This document shows positions 51,088 to 59,598 of a stretch of DNA of 64,000 nt, piece by piece (position 1 is the stretch's first letter; every line of letters starts with the position of its first letter). The DNA comes from JAAXHH01 sp965248395. GTDB taxonomy: Bacteria > JAAXHH01. The stretch lies in the NCBI GenBank assembly GCA_965248395.1, contig OZ252103.1, positions 1,674,001-1,738,000 on the forward strand, in the 5' to 3' direction. The position numbers and the translations under genes are program-made. Below the pieces are notes generated by a model. It saw only the letters and a list, made by a program, of their open reading frames with translations. It was not told where the DNA came from and ran no database searches.

Positions 51088-52890
51088 ATGCCCCTTCCAG
51101 CGGATATCAGGGTCATTCTGGCCACCGACTGCGGCAGCACGACGACCAAGGCGATCCTGATCGAAAACCGTGCGGGATCCTTTCGCCTGGTTGTTCGCGG
51201 CGAGGCGCCGACCACCGTGGAGGCGCCCTTCGAGGATGTCACGCGGGGCGTGCTCAACGCGGTGCGGGAGGTGGAGGAACAGTCCGGCCGCGAGATACTC
51301 GACGGGGAGCGTATCGTATCTCCGGCCGAATGCGGCCGCGGCGTGGACATCTACGTCTCGACGAGCAGCGCCGGTGGTGGACTTCAGATGATGGTGGCCG
51401 GCGTGGTCAAGAGCATGACCGCCGAGAGCGCCGAACGGGCGGCCCTGGGCGCGGGCGCCATCGTCATGGAAGCGCTGGCGTCCAACGATGGACGGCGTCC
51501 GCACGAACGCGTTGAACGCATCCGCCAGCTCAGGCCGGACATGATCCTCTTGTCGGGTGGCGTGGACGGCGGTACGAAGTCCCACGTGGTCGAGATGGCC
51601 GAACTGATCTCCGCGGCAGATCCCAGGCCCCGCCTGGGCAACGTCTTCCAGCTGCCGGTCATCTACGCCGGAAACGTCGATGCCCGGGGGGATGTAGCCC
51701 GGATACTGGGGGAAAGCACGGAACTGAGCCAGGTCGACAACCTGCGGCCCGTCCTGGAAGAGGAAAACCTCGGCCCCGCCCGCGAACAGATCCATACCCT
51801 GTTCATGGAACACGTCATGGCACAGGCGCCCGGGTATAGGTCCCTGATGGAATGGACCCACGTGCCCATCATGCCCACGCCGGGCGCCGTGGGGCGGTTG
51901 GTGCGCGTTGTCGCCGAGGGCGGTGGCATTGACGTCCTCGGCGTGGACATCGGCGGTGCGACGACCGACGTGTTCTCCGTGTTCGACGGCGCCTTCAACC
52001 GGACCGTCAGCGCCAATCTCGGCATGAGTTACAGCATTTCCAACGTGCTGACGGAAGCGGGCCTGGAGCAGATCGCCCGCTGGCTGCCCTTTGAAATGAC
52101 GGACGCCGACCTCAAGGATCGGCTCGGCAACAAGATGATCCGTCCCACCAGCATTCCGCAGACCATGGAGGAACTCATCATCGAGCAGGCCGTGGCCCGG
52201 GAAGCCCTGCGGCTGGCTTTTGAACAGCACCGGAATTTCGCCGTGGCGTTGAAGGGCGTGCAACAGAAGCGCACTATTTCCGATACATTCGAACAACAGA
52301 CAGGCGGCCAGTCTCTGGTCGACCTGATGGCCCTCGATCTGATTATCGGCAGCGGGGGCGTGCTGTCCCACGCGCCGCGTCGGGAGCAGGCGGCATTGAT
52401 GATGGTGGATGCCTTCCAGCCGGTAGGGATCACGAGCCTGGCGGTGGACAGCATCTTCATGATGCCCCACCTGGGCGTGCTGTCCACGGTTCATGAAAAG
52501 GCGGCCCTGGAGGTCTTCGAACGGGACTGTCTCGTCCACCTGGGACCCTGTGTCGCGCCTGTCGGCGCCGGTGCGGCGGGGTCGCCGTGCGTTACGGTGA
52601 AGACGAGGGCGGGCGGTACGGAACAGGTTTGCGAGGCTACCGTGGGGGAACTGTCGGCCATCCCCGTCGGGGATGCGGAGGAGGTGGTACTGGAAGTTGC
52701 GCCGGCCCGCGGCTTCGACGTCGGCGCGGGCAGAGGTGTGCCGGTAACTCGTACCGTGCGGAACGGTTCCGTAGGCGTGATCATCGATGGGCGCGGAAGG
52801 CCGCTCGAACTGCCGAAGGATGCGACGGAACGGGTCAGGGTCCTGCAAGAAGGTTACCGAATACTGGATATCTATCCGGGGGCTGATTAA
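51088..52890 (+). CDS. MutL/GlmL-type ASKHA-fold ATPase
   Basis: 600 aa. Sugar-kinase/Hsp70/actin-type ATPase of the MutL (GlmL) family, whose known members lie beside B12-dependent glutamate or ornithine mutases and are thought to reactivate them. The phosphate 1 motif is LATDCGSTTTKAILIE, and the second nucleotide motif is LGVDIGGATTDVFSVF; SSAGGGLQMMVAGV, LLSGGVDGGTK and GSGGVLSHAPR follow family order. It is longer than the 460-aa mutase-associated form by a C-terminal beta domain. The frame is open to GTG 51034; ATG 51088 is chosen because the family starts just before the phosphate 1 strand. Stop overlaps the next ATG (TAATG). No mutase is in the window. Confidence 0.85.
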   Translation: MPLPADIRVILATDCGSTTTKAILIENRAGSFRLVVRGEAPTTVEAPFEDVTRGVLNAVREVEEQSGREILDGERIVSPAECGRGVDIYVSTSSAGGGLQMMVAGVVKSMTAESAERAALGAGAIVMEALASNDGRRPHERVERIRQLRPDMILLSGGVDGGTKSHVVEMAELISAADPRPRLGNVFQLPVIYAGNVDARGDVARILGESTELSQVDNLRPVLEEENLGPAREQIHTLFMEHVMAQAPGYRSLMEWTHVPIMPTPGAVGRLVRVVAEGGGIDVLGVDIGGATTDVFSVFDGAFNRTVSANLGMSYSISNVLTEAGLEQIARWLPFEMTDADLKDRLGNKMIRPTSIPQTMEELIIEQAVAREALRLAFEQHRNFAVALKGVQQKRTISDTFEQQTGGQSLVDLMALDLIIGSGGVLSHAPRREQAALMMVDAFQPVGITSLAVDSIFMMPHLGVLSTVHEKAALEVFERDCLVHLGPCVAPVGAGAAGSPCVTVKTRAGGTEQVCEATVGELSAIPVGDAEEVVLEVAPARGFDVGAGRGVPVTRTVRNGSVGVIIDGRGRPLELPKDATERVRVLQEGYRILDIYPGAD

Positions 52891-54014
52891 TGGCCCACGC
52901 GTATACATCGGGCCTGCGCGTGTCGACGCGAACCGTGGTCCTGAAAACCCGCCGTCTTCCCCTGAAGGGCGAGGTGGTGGTGAATGCAGGAGACCGCGTC
53001 GAACCCGATACGGTAGTAGCGGAAACATACCTGCCGGGGCCGGTGCACAACGTCAATGTCTCCAATTCCCTGGCTATGGCGCCCGAGGACGTGCCGGAAT
53101 GCATGCGGAAGCAACAGAACGACACGGTGGAAAAAGGCGATATGATCGCGGAGTCGAAGGGGATATTCGGACTGTTCAAATCCAGTGTCCAGTCACCCGT
53201 CACAGGGACGGTGGAACTGGTATCGGAAGTGACCGGCCAGGTGCTGATCCGGGAACCGTCGGTCCCTGTACAGATAAAGGCCTACATCGACGGAAGAGTA
53301 ACCGAGGTCATGGCCGGGGAAGGTGTCGTGGTCGAAACGGTTGGCGCCTGTATTCAGGGTATATTCGGGATTGGCGGCGAAGTGCACGCGCCGATACGGC
53401 AGATCGTCGAATCACCCGACGCCGGGATCACCGGGGACATGATCGACGAAGGTTGCGCGGGCCGGATCATTTGCGGTGGATCCATGATCTCCCTTGACGC
53501 CCTTCGTAAGTTGATAAGTGTCGGGGCGTCCGGCGTCGTGGTGGGCGGCATACGGTATCACGATATCGGGGACCTCCTTGGATACCAGATCGGCGTCGCG
53601 GTCACGGGAGGCGAAAACATCGGATTGACCGTAGTCGTGACGGAAGGCTTCGGACCACTGCCCATGGCCGAACGGACCTTCGAACTGATCGGGTCGTTCG
53701 ACGGCCGCGACGCTTCCATGAGCGGCGCCACGCAGATCCGCGCCGGGGTGATACGCCCCGAGATCATCATTTCCAGTAAGGAGGGCGACGACCATACCGA
53801 CCGGTTGAACCTGGCCGGCCGCGGCCTGGAACCGGGCACGCCGGTACGTCTCATACGCAAGCCCTGGTTCGGTGAAATCGCCACGGTGACGGCGTTGCCC
53901 GAACAACCGGCCAGACTGCCCACCGGCGCCATAGCCAGGGTGCTGGAAGCCCGGCGCCCTAACGGGGACATCGTAACCGTGCCCCGTGCCAACGTAGAGA
54001 TTGTGGAGGCCTGA
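52890..54014 (+). CDS. Barrel-sandwich/KOW-like soluble protein of the MutL-type cluster
   Basis: 374 aa, no membrane segment or signal peptide. The first ~145 residues are beta-rich with glycine turns and repeated hydrophobic hairpins (RLPLKGEVVVNAGDRVEP, VQSPVTGTVELVSEVTGQVLIRE), as in lipoyl or RnfC-type barrel-sandwich domains, but without a lipoyl or biotin Lys motif. A middle alpha/beta region (GCAGRIICGGSMI, ASGVVVGGIRYHDI) follows. The last ~60 residues (GTPVRLIRKPWFGEIATV to VPRANVEIVEA) look like a KOW/SH3-like barrel. Coupled to the ATPase gene before it (TAATG) and immediately adjacent to the DUF6754 gene after it. Role unknown; perhaps the cytosolic link between ATPase and membrane part. 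Confidence 0.7.
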   Translation: MAHAYTSGLRVSTRTVVLKTRRLPLKGEVVVNAGDRVEPDTVVAETYLPGPVHNVNVSNSLAMAPEDVPECMRKQQNDTVEKGDMIAESKGIFGLFKSSVQSPVTGTVELVSEVTGQVLIREPSVPVQIKAYIDGRVTEVMAGEGVVVETVGACIQGIFGIGGEVHAPIRQIVESPDAGITGDMIDEGCAGRIICGGSMISLDALRKLISVGASGVVVGGIRYHDIGDLLGYQIGVAVTGGENIGLTVVVTEGFGPLPMAERTFELIGSFDGRDASMSGATQIRAGVIRPEIIISSKEGDDHTDRLNLAGRGLEPGTPVRLIRKPWFGEIATVTALPEQPARLPTGAIARVLEARRPNGDIVTVPRANVEIVEA

Positions 54015-54953
54015 ATGATCCTTCGGCGAACCCTTTGCAAACAACAAGCCATGTCCCTTTCGATCAGGCCGTCGCACGTGGTTCTGGGGGCAACGGCGAT
54101 CGCCGCCGCGTTGTTCGCGACCCCTTGCCTCGCCCAGGACATCTCCGATTCCGGCTGGTTCAACACGGGACGGACCCAGGCCCTGATCCTCGGTTGCATC
54201 CTGACGGTCTTCATCCTGCTCTATGTCATCCTGGCCGCATCGGGGCGACCCCTGTTCATCCGCAAGATCGCCGGCCTGGATACGGTGGAGGAAGCCGTGG
54301 GACGGGCCACGGAAATGGGCAAACCCATTCTTTACGTCCCGGGCCTTAACGATATGGACGATGTACAGACCATCGCGTCCCTGAATATGCTGGGACATCT
54401 GGCCACCATCATCGCGGGCTATGATTCCACGCTCCACGTGCCGGTGCGTCGCTCGCTGGTCATGAGTGCGGCGCGCGAGACGGTGCACCAGTCCTACCTG
54501 TCCGCCGGACGGCCCGACGCGTACCAGGAGGACGCCATACATTACATATCGGACGCCCAGTTCGCCTACGCCGCGGCCATCGACGGGATCATCGTGCGCG
54601 AGAAGCCCGCCGCGTGTTTTTACCTTGGAGCCTTCTATGCAGAGTCCCTGATTCTCGCAGAAACGGGTAACTCCATCGGCGCCATCCAGATAGCGGGAAC
54701 CGCAAAGCCGCCCCAGTTGCCTTTTTTCGTAGCGGCATGCGACTACACGCTCATTGGAGAAGAACTGTTCGCCGCAAGCGCGTATCTTTCCAAGGAACCG
54801 CGTATGCTGGGCAGCCTGAAGGGCCAGGATGCCGGCAAGGGCATCGCCATCCTTTTCATTGTAGTCGGAAGTGTCCTGGCGACCGCGGAGTCCCTTACAG
54901 GCAGCGAAATCGTACGCGATTTATCGGATATCGTATTGTGGCTGTTCAGGTAG
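54015..54953 (+). CDS. DUF6754-type membrane protein
   Basis: 312 aa. N-terminal signal or membrane segment (about 22-40, ending PCLAQ), a second membrane helix (about 54-76), a soluble alpha/beta domain with conserved-looking segments (GKPILYVPGLNDMDDVQTIASLNMLGH, AACDYTLIGEELFAASAYLS) and a final helix (about 276-295). It matches my recollection of the uncharacterised DUF6754 family. ATG directly follows the previous stop. Third coupled gene of the cluster; function unknown. Confidence 0.7.
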   Translation: MILRRTLCKQQAMSLSIRPSHVVLGATAIAAALFATPCLAQDISDSGWFNTGRTQALILGCILTVFILLYVILAASGRPLFIRKIAGLDTVEEAVGRATEMGKPILYVPGLNDMDDVQTIASLNMLGHLATIIAGYDSTLHVPVRRSLVMSAARETVHQSYLSAGRPDAYQEDAIHYISDAQFAYAAAIDGIIVREKPAACFYLGAFYAESLILAETGNSIGAIQIAGTAKPPQLPFFVAACDYTLIGEELFAASAYLSKEPRMLGSLKGQDAGKGIAILFIVVGSVLATAESLTGSEIVRDLSDIVLWLFR

Positions 54954-54968
54954 CATCGAGGAGATTTC

Positions 54969-55649
54969 ATGCGCCGTCGAATACCTCTGATCATCACCTT
55001 TGTGATCGGCATGGTCCTGATCACGGGGTATTTCGTGACACGCGGACCGTTCAACACGCTCTACGAGAGTTTTTCGGACTACTTTGCCATCATAACGGTC
55101 TTCGCCTTCATCCTCGGCGGCGGCAGCCTGCTCAAGATCCACCTGAAACGCGTGGCCAACCGGTCCACGGACTGGCCGTACAGCGCGGTGACCCTGGCGG
55201 GGTTTGCAATCACCCTGGCGATCGGCCTTTTCAAGCTGGGCAACCCGGGAGGTCTCGGTGGGGAGATCCTGGCAGCGGGTTCCTGGCTTCGCTTCATCTT
55301 CGATGGCGTATACAACCCGCTTTCCGCCACCATGTTCGCCCTGCTGGCTTTCTTCGTCGCATCGGCGTCCTACCGGGCATTCAGGGCCCGTACGAAGGAA
55401 GCCACCATACTCCTGTCAGCCGCCATAATCATACTGCTCGGCAGGACGCCCGTGGGCGCCTGGCTGACGGCCTGGATGCCGGAAAGCCTGGGGTTTCTCG
55501 AGCTGCCGAACCTGGCCAACTGGATCATGGCCTGGCCCAATACGGCCGGCCAGCGGGCCATCATGATCGGCATCGCCCTGGGCGTCATCGCGACGTCGCT
55601 GCGCATCATACTGGGCATTGAACGTAACTACCTGGGCCGGGGAGAGTAG
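54969..55649 (+). CDS. Polytopic membrane protein of the MutL-type cluster
   Basis: 226 aa with about six hydrophobic segments (near 6-24, 38-54, 72-90, 112-132, 143-160, 193-212). No family recognised. A Gly-rich loop (FKLGNPGGLGGEILAAGSWLRF) and VYNPLSATMFALLAFFVASASYRAFRAR resemble a pore or scaffold subunit by composition only. It lies 15 bp after the DUF6754 gene and 2 bp before the next, with TTCGAGGAG-like ribosome spacing. Function unknown. Confidence 0.7.
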   Translation: MRRRIPLIITFVIGMVLITGYFVTRGPFNTLYESFSDYFAIITVFAFILGGGSLLKIHLKRVANRSTDWPYSAVTLAGFAITLAIGLFKLGNPGGLGGEILAAGSWLRFIFDGVYNPLSATMFALLAFFVASASYRAFRARTKEATILLSAAIIILLGRTPVGAWLTAWMPESLGFLELPNLANWIMAWPNTAGQRAIMIGIALGVIATSLRIILGIERNYLGRGE

Positions 55650-55651
55650 TC

Positions 55652-56506
55652 ATGCCGATACCTGACTTTCTATGGCACATTGACCGGCGCATCATCTTCC
55701 TGCTCATCGCGGCGGCCGTCTGCATTCCCCTGATTATAAAGCCTCGATTCCAGGACAGTCCAACGCCCATCGTTCTGTCCATATTCGACACGGTGGAGAG
55801 CCTGCCGGCCGAGTCACGGGTGTTTCTGTCCTTCGATTACGGTCCGGATACCGCTCCCGAGCTGGACCCGATGGCGAAGGCCCTTGTGCGCCACACCATG
55901 AGCAGGGGCCACGAGGTGACCTTTTTTACCCTGTTTCCGGAGGGCGTGGGACAAATCAAGAAGATCACGGACAACCTGCTGCCCGCTGAATTCCCCGGTA
56001 AAAACTACGGACGTGATTTCGTGAACCTCGGCTACAAGGCCGGCCAGGGCGGCGCGATCAACACCATGGTGGTGAATTTCAGGACCCTGATCAACGCGGA
56101 CGCGGAAGGCACGCCGCTCGACATGTTGCCCATGACCGCAGACGTCGACGAAATGGTCGACTACGCCATCATCATCAGTCTGACCGCGGGGGACCCGGGA
56201 ATGAAGGAGTGGATCCAGTTCGCAGGCGACATCGCGGGCATCCCGGTCATGGGAGGCGGCACCGCCGTGGTGGCGCCTGAACTTTATCCCTACTATCCAC
56301 AGCAGCTGATTGGCTTGATGGGCGGGCTCAAGGGAGCATCCGAGTACGAAGCCGCGCTGGTTGACCGGTATCCAGCCTTTCGGAACGCCTCCATGGAAGC
56401 AACGATGCGCATGGGACCCCAGGTCGTTACCCACGTCCTGATTGTGCTGCTCGTCCTGCTGGGTAACGTGACTTATTTCATCAGCCGCAGAAGCCGACAG
56501 AGGTAA
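55652..56506 (+). CDS. Membrane-anchored protein of the MutL-type cluster
   Basis: 284 aa: one N-terminal helix (about 14-30), a large alpha/beta domain (about 42-250) and one C-terminal helix (about 258-277). If the N-terminus is in the cytosol, the middle domain is periplasmic. Features of that domain include FLSFDYGPDTAPELDPMAKALVRH and VDYAIIISLTAGDPGMKEW, which look like a Rossmann-type fold. No family recognised. Two bases separate it from the previous stop, and the next gene follows 14 bp later. Confidence 0.7.
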   Translation: MPIPDFLWHIDRRIIFLLIAAAVCIPLIIKPRFQDSPTPIVLSIFDTVESLPAESRVFLSFDYGPDTAPELDPMAKALVRHTMSRGHEVTFFTLFPEGVGQIKKITDNLLPAEFPGKNYGRDFVNLGYKAGQGGAINTMVVNFRTLINADAEGTPLDMLPMTADVDEMVDYAIIISLTAGDPGMKEWIQFAGDIAGIPVMGGGTAVVAPELYPYYPQQLIGLMGGLKGASEYEAALVDRYPAFRNASMEATMRMGPQVVTHVLIVLLVLLGNVTYFISRRSRQR

Positions 56507-56520
56507 ACCGGAAACCCGAC

Positions 56521-57195
56521 ATGGACGTAACCCTGCAACTCTGGATCGACGCGGCCCTTACGCTGATGATCCTCAGTTTCCTTTACCGGGACAATCCGTT
56601 CTACAAGTTTGCCGAACACCTTTTCGTCGGCGTGTCGGCGGCCTACCTGATGGCCATCGGGTTCTGGGATCACCTGGTGCCGAACCTGCTCGGCAAGTTG
56701 TTCCCCTCGCTCATGGCCGGCGTGGTGCCGAGCGCCGCGGGACGGGCTCCGGACTACTACTACCTCATCCCCGCTGTCTTCGGCCTGCTGCTGCTGACCC
56801 GCCTGATCGACCGCTGGTCCTGGCTCAGCCGCTGGGCCCTGGCCTTCATCGTCGGCGGTTCCGCCGGATTCAACCTTCCGCGGTTTCTCGATTCCGACTT
56901 CATCATCCAGGTCCAGAGCACCATGGTTCCCCTCGTGGTGCTCGACGAGGCGGGAAACCTCCTCTGGGGCGCCAGTTTCTCGCACATCGTGCTCGTCCTG
57001 GGCGTGATCTGCGGACTGGTGTATTTCTTCTTCTCCGTAGAACACAAGGGGCCGCTGGGTTACGTGTCCCGTGCGGGCATCTGGGTGCTGATGGTGACCT
57101 TCGGCGCCGCCTTCGGGTACACGGTCATGGCGCGCGTTTCCCTGCTTACCGGCAGAATGGAAGCCCTGGGCGACTGGATCGCCACGATATTCTAG
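56521..57195 (+). CDS. Polytopic membrane protein, last gene of the MutL-type cluster
   Basis: 224 aa with about six hydrophobic segments (near 8-20, 33-50, 80-96, 103-118, 155-172, 182-200). YRDNPFYKFAEHLFVGVSAAYLMAIGFWD near the N-terminus is amphipathic and conserved-looking. No family recognised. After its stop a 162-bp gap ends the cluster. Confidence 0.7.
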   Translation: MDVTLQLWIDAALTLMILSFLYRDNPFYKFAEHLFVGVSAAYLMAIGFWDHLVPNLLGKLFPSLMAGVVPSAAGRAPDYYYLIPAVFGLLLLTRLIDRWSWLSRWALAFIVGGSAGFNLPRFLDSDFIIQVQSTMVPLVVLDEAGNLLWGASFSHIVLVLGVICGLVYFFFSVEHKGPLGYVSRAGIWVLMVTFGAAFGYTVMARVSLLTGRMEALGDWIATIF

Positions 57196-57357
57196 GTGGA
57201 AACCGCTGCCTGAAGCCGTGATTTTCCAGGGCGAAACAGATGCCGGCGCCCATGATTTCTGTTGCGCCGGGCGATGCGCCCCTGTTTCTTACAGAACCAT
57301 TCTTTTCGGTCCCGGCGCGTTACGCCGGGAGAGGGCGCACACGCGTTAGGGAGTCCC

Positions 57358-58335
57358 ATGAAAGCGATTATCCCCGTTGCCGGAAGCGGCAGCCGACTGC
57401 GCCCCATCACGCTCGATACCCCCAAGGCCATGGTCCCCGTCGCGGGCAAGCCGGTACTCGAATACATCCTCGACAAGATATACGACCTGGGCATCCGGGA
57501 GGTCATGCTGGTCATCTCCCCATCGGGAGACGGCATCCGCGAGTTCGTCGATCAACGCTACGACTTCGATGCCCGGTACATCGTTCAGCACGAGCCTCTC
57601 GGGATCGGCCACGCCGTGTACCAGTGCCGTGCCTTCTTGGACGACGAGCCCATGCTGATCGTGCTGGGAGACGTCATCTATCTATCGGATTTCTCGTTCG
57701 TGGGCCAGGAACCGCCGGGCTTTGCGATCGGTGTCAAAAAGGTCACGGGAGACCTGAGCCGCTACGGACTGGTGGAGGTAGAAGGCGACCGGATAACCCG
57801 GTTGGTGGAGAAACCCGACCATCCCGTTTCAGACCTCGCCATCGCCGGGATCTATTACTTCTCCCGGTCCGCGCCACTCATGGCGGGACTGGAAGCCCTC
57901 ATGCAATCCCGTCGAACGACCCGGAACGAGTATCAGCTTACGGACGCGCTGCAGTGGATGGTGGACCAGGGCGAACACCTGTCGCCCTTTGAAGTCGACG
58001 ATTGGTATGACTGCGGCACGCCGGACCGCCTCCTGGAGGCCAACCGGCGGCTCCTTGACCTGAACGGGGGGGCCTGCAAAATACCGGGCAGCGTGATCAT
58101 CCCGCCCGTCGACATCGCGTCCGACGCCCGCATAGACCAATCCGTTATCGGTCCGCACGTGGCCATTTCGTCCCGGGCATCGGTTGCGCGCACCGTCGTC
58201 CGAGACGCCACCATTGGAACGCACGCCCGGATCGAAAACTGCGACCTCAGTGGATCCATCGTCGCGCCGCGAGCCGTTCTTACCGACATGGTAAAAAGGG
58301 TTGCCGCCGGCGCGCACTGCGAGGTATTCGTCTGA
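57358..58335 (+). CDS. Sugar-1-phosphate nucleotidyltransferase with left-handed beta-helix end
   Basis: 325 aa. RmlA/GlmU-type nucleotidyltransferase that activates a sugar-1-phosphate with NTP for cell-surface glycan synthesis. The signature GSGSRLRPITLDTPKAMVPVAGKP is at 7-30, LGDV gives the metal Asp, and EKPDHPVSD is the family's EKP segment. From about 245 the sequence carries hexapeptide-like repeats (VIIPPVDIASDARIDQSVIGPHV and so on), a partial beta-helix. The frame is open upstream, but ATG 57358 after TTAGGGAG gives the normal start. Sugar and NTP specificity not identifiable. Confidence 0.9.
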   Translation: MKAIIPVAGSGSRLRPITLDTPKAMVPVAGKPVLEYILDKIYDLGIREVMLVISPSGDGIREFVDQRYDFDARYIVQHEPLGIGHAVYQCRAFLDDEPMLIVLGDVIYLSDFSFVGQEPPGFAIGVKKVTGDLSRYGLVEVEGDRITRLVEKPDHPVSDLAIAGIYYFSRSAPLMAGLEALMQSRRTTRNEYQLTDALQWMVDQGEHLSPFEVDDWYDCGTPDRLLEANRRLLDLNGGACKIPGSVIIPPVDIASDARIDQSVIGPHVAISSRASVARTVVRDATIGTHARIENCDLSGSIVAPRAVLTDMVKRVAAGAHCEVFV

Positions 58336-58392
58336 TCGTTTACGTAAACCGACAGTCCCCGATCTTCATGTAGTTCGTTAGGAGCATGACGC

Positions 58393-59535
58393 ATGACACC
58401 TGGTTACCTTTTTACTTCCGAATCCGTTACCGAAGGCCATCCCGACAAGGTCGCCGACCAGATATCCGACGCCGTGCTGGACGCCGTCATCGAACAGGAC
58501 CCCTATTCCCGCGTGGCCTGCGAGACCTTTGTCACCACGGGCCTGGTGGTCATCGGTGGCGAGATCACGACGACGGGATACGTGGACGTCCAACGCGTGG
58601 CACGGGACACCATAAAGTCCATAGGCTACACCGATTCCGATTTCGGTCTCGACAGCGAATCCTGCGGCGTGCTTGTATCCATAGACAAGCAATCGGAGGA
58701 TATCGCTCAGGGCGTGGATAACCAGGGTGCTGGTGATCAAGGAATGATGTTCGGTTACGCCACAAACGAAACGCCGGAGATGATGCCCTTGCCCATCAGT
58801 CTAGCCCACCGGTTGACAAAGAAACTGGCCGAAACTAGAAAAAACGGCGTACTGCCTTACCTGCGACCCGATGGTAAATCGCAGGTCACGGTGGAATACG
58901 CGGATGGCCGGCCGCAGCGGATAGACACGGTGGTGATTGCAGCCCAGCATGATCGTGGCGTACCCAATGACCAGATCAGGGAGGATATCTACAACGAAGT
59001 TATCATTCCCGCACTGCCGGCAGAGATGTTAGATCCGGGTCGATTTGTATACCACGTCAACGCGACAGGTATTTTCGTCACCGGCGGACCGCAGGGGGAC
59101 GCCGGTCTGACCGGCCGTAAGATCATCGTGGATACCTACGGCGGTTTCTGCCGCCACGGCGGGGGAGCGTATTCGGGCAAAGACCCGACGAAGGTGGACC
59201 GCTCGGCTTCCTACGCTGCGCGCTACGTGGCCAAGAACGTCGTGGCCGCCGGGCTGGCCGAGAAATGCGAGATCCAGCTCGCCTACGTCATCGGCGTCGC
59301 CGAACCGGTGTCGGTCAACGTCAATACCTACGGTACAGGTACCGTCGAGGACCTGGAGATTACGCGCCTCATCCGCAAGCACTTCGACCTGACGCCCCAG
59401 GGCATCATCGAGAGCCTGGACCTGCGCCGGCCGATCTACGGACCCACGGCGTCCTACGGTCACTTCGGCCGGGACGAGGCGGGGTTCACCTGGGAGCATT
59501 GCGACAAGGCGGAGGAACTTCGGAACCACGCCTGA
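58393..59535 (+). CDS. metK: S-adenosylmethionine synthase
   Basis: 380-aa enzyme making SAM from methionine and ATP. All signatures present: GHPDKVADQISDAVLD, GAGDQGMMFGYA, GGPQGDAGLTGRKIIVDTYGG, GGGAYSGKDPTKVDRSASY. Normal length and start, with TTAGGAG 8 bp before the ATG. No SAM riboswitch is visible in the 57-bp leader. Convergent with lptG; the 63-bp gap has a 13-bp direct repeat. Confidence 0.97.
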   Translation: MTPGYLFTSESVTEGHPDKVADQISDAVLDAVIEQDPYSRVACETFVTTGLVVIGGEITTTGYVDVQRVARDTIKSIGYTDSDFGLDSESCGVLVSIDKQSEDIAQGVDNQGAGDQGMMFGYATNETPEMMPLPISLAHRLTKKLAETRKNGVLPYLRPDGKSQVTVEYADGRPQRIDTVVIAAQHDRGVPNDQIREDIYNEVIIPALPAEMLDPGRFVYHVNATGIFVTGGPQGDAGLTGRKIIVDTYGGFCRHGGGAYSGKDPTKVDRSASYAARYVAKNVVAAGLAEKCEIQLAYVIGVAEPVSVNVNTYGTGTVEDLEITRLIRKHFDLTPQGIIESLDLRRPIYGPTASYGHFGRDEAGFTWEHCDKAEELRNHA

Positions 59536-59543
59536 GCCGGGCG

Positions 59544-59588
59544 GCGCCATCGCGCGTCCGCTTCCTCGCATGGCCGCGCCATCGCGCG
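59544..59588. repeat. 13-bp direct repeat between metK and lptG
   Basis: GCGCCATCGCGCG occurs at 59544-59556 and 59576-59588. It sits between two convergent stops; no T-run or hairpin typical of a terminator is apparent. Function unknown. Confidence 0.6.
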
Positions 59589-59598
59589 AGCCCCGGTC

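Noticed and set aside
51076..53028. 650-codon open frame on the minus strand
   Set aside because: Antisense shadow of the MutL-type gene in GC-rich DNA; no family features and no ribosome site. The same holds for long antisense frames at 1328-2917, 16547-18127 and 36106-37689.
58336..58392. SAM riboswitch before metK
   Set aside because: Leader is too short (57 bp) and shows no conserved SAM-riboswitch elements.
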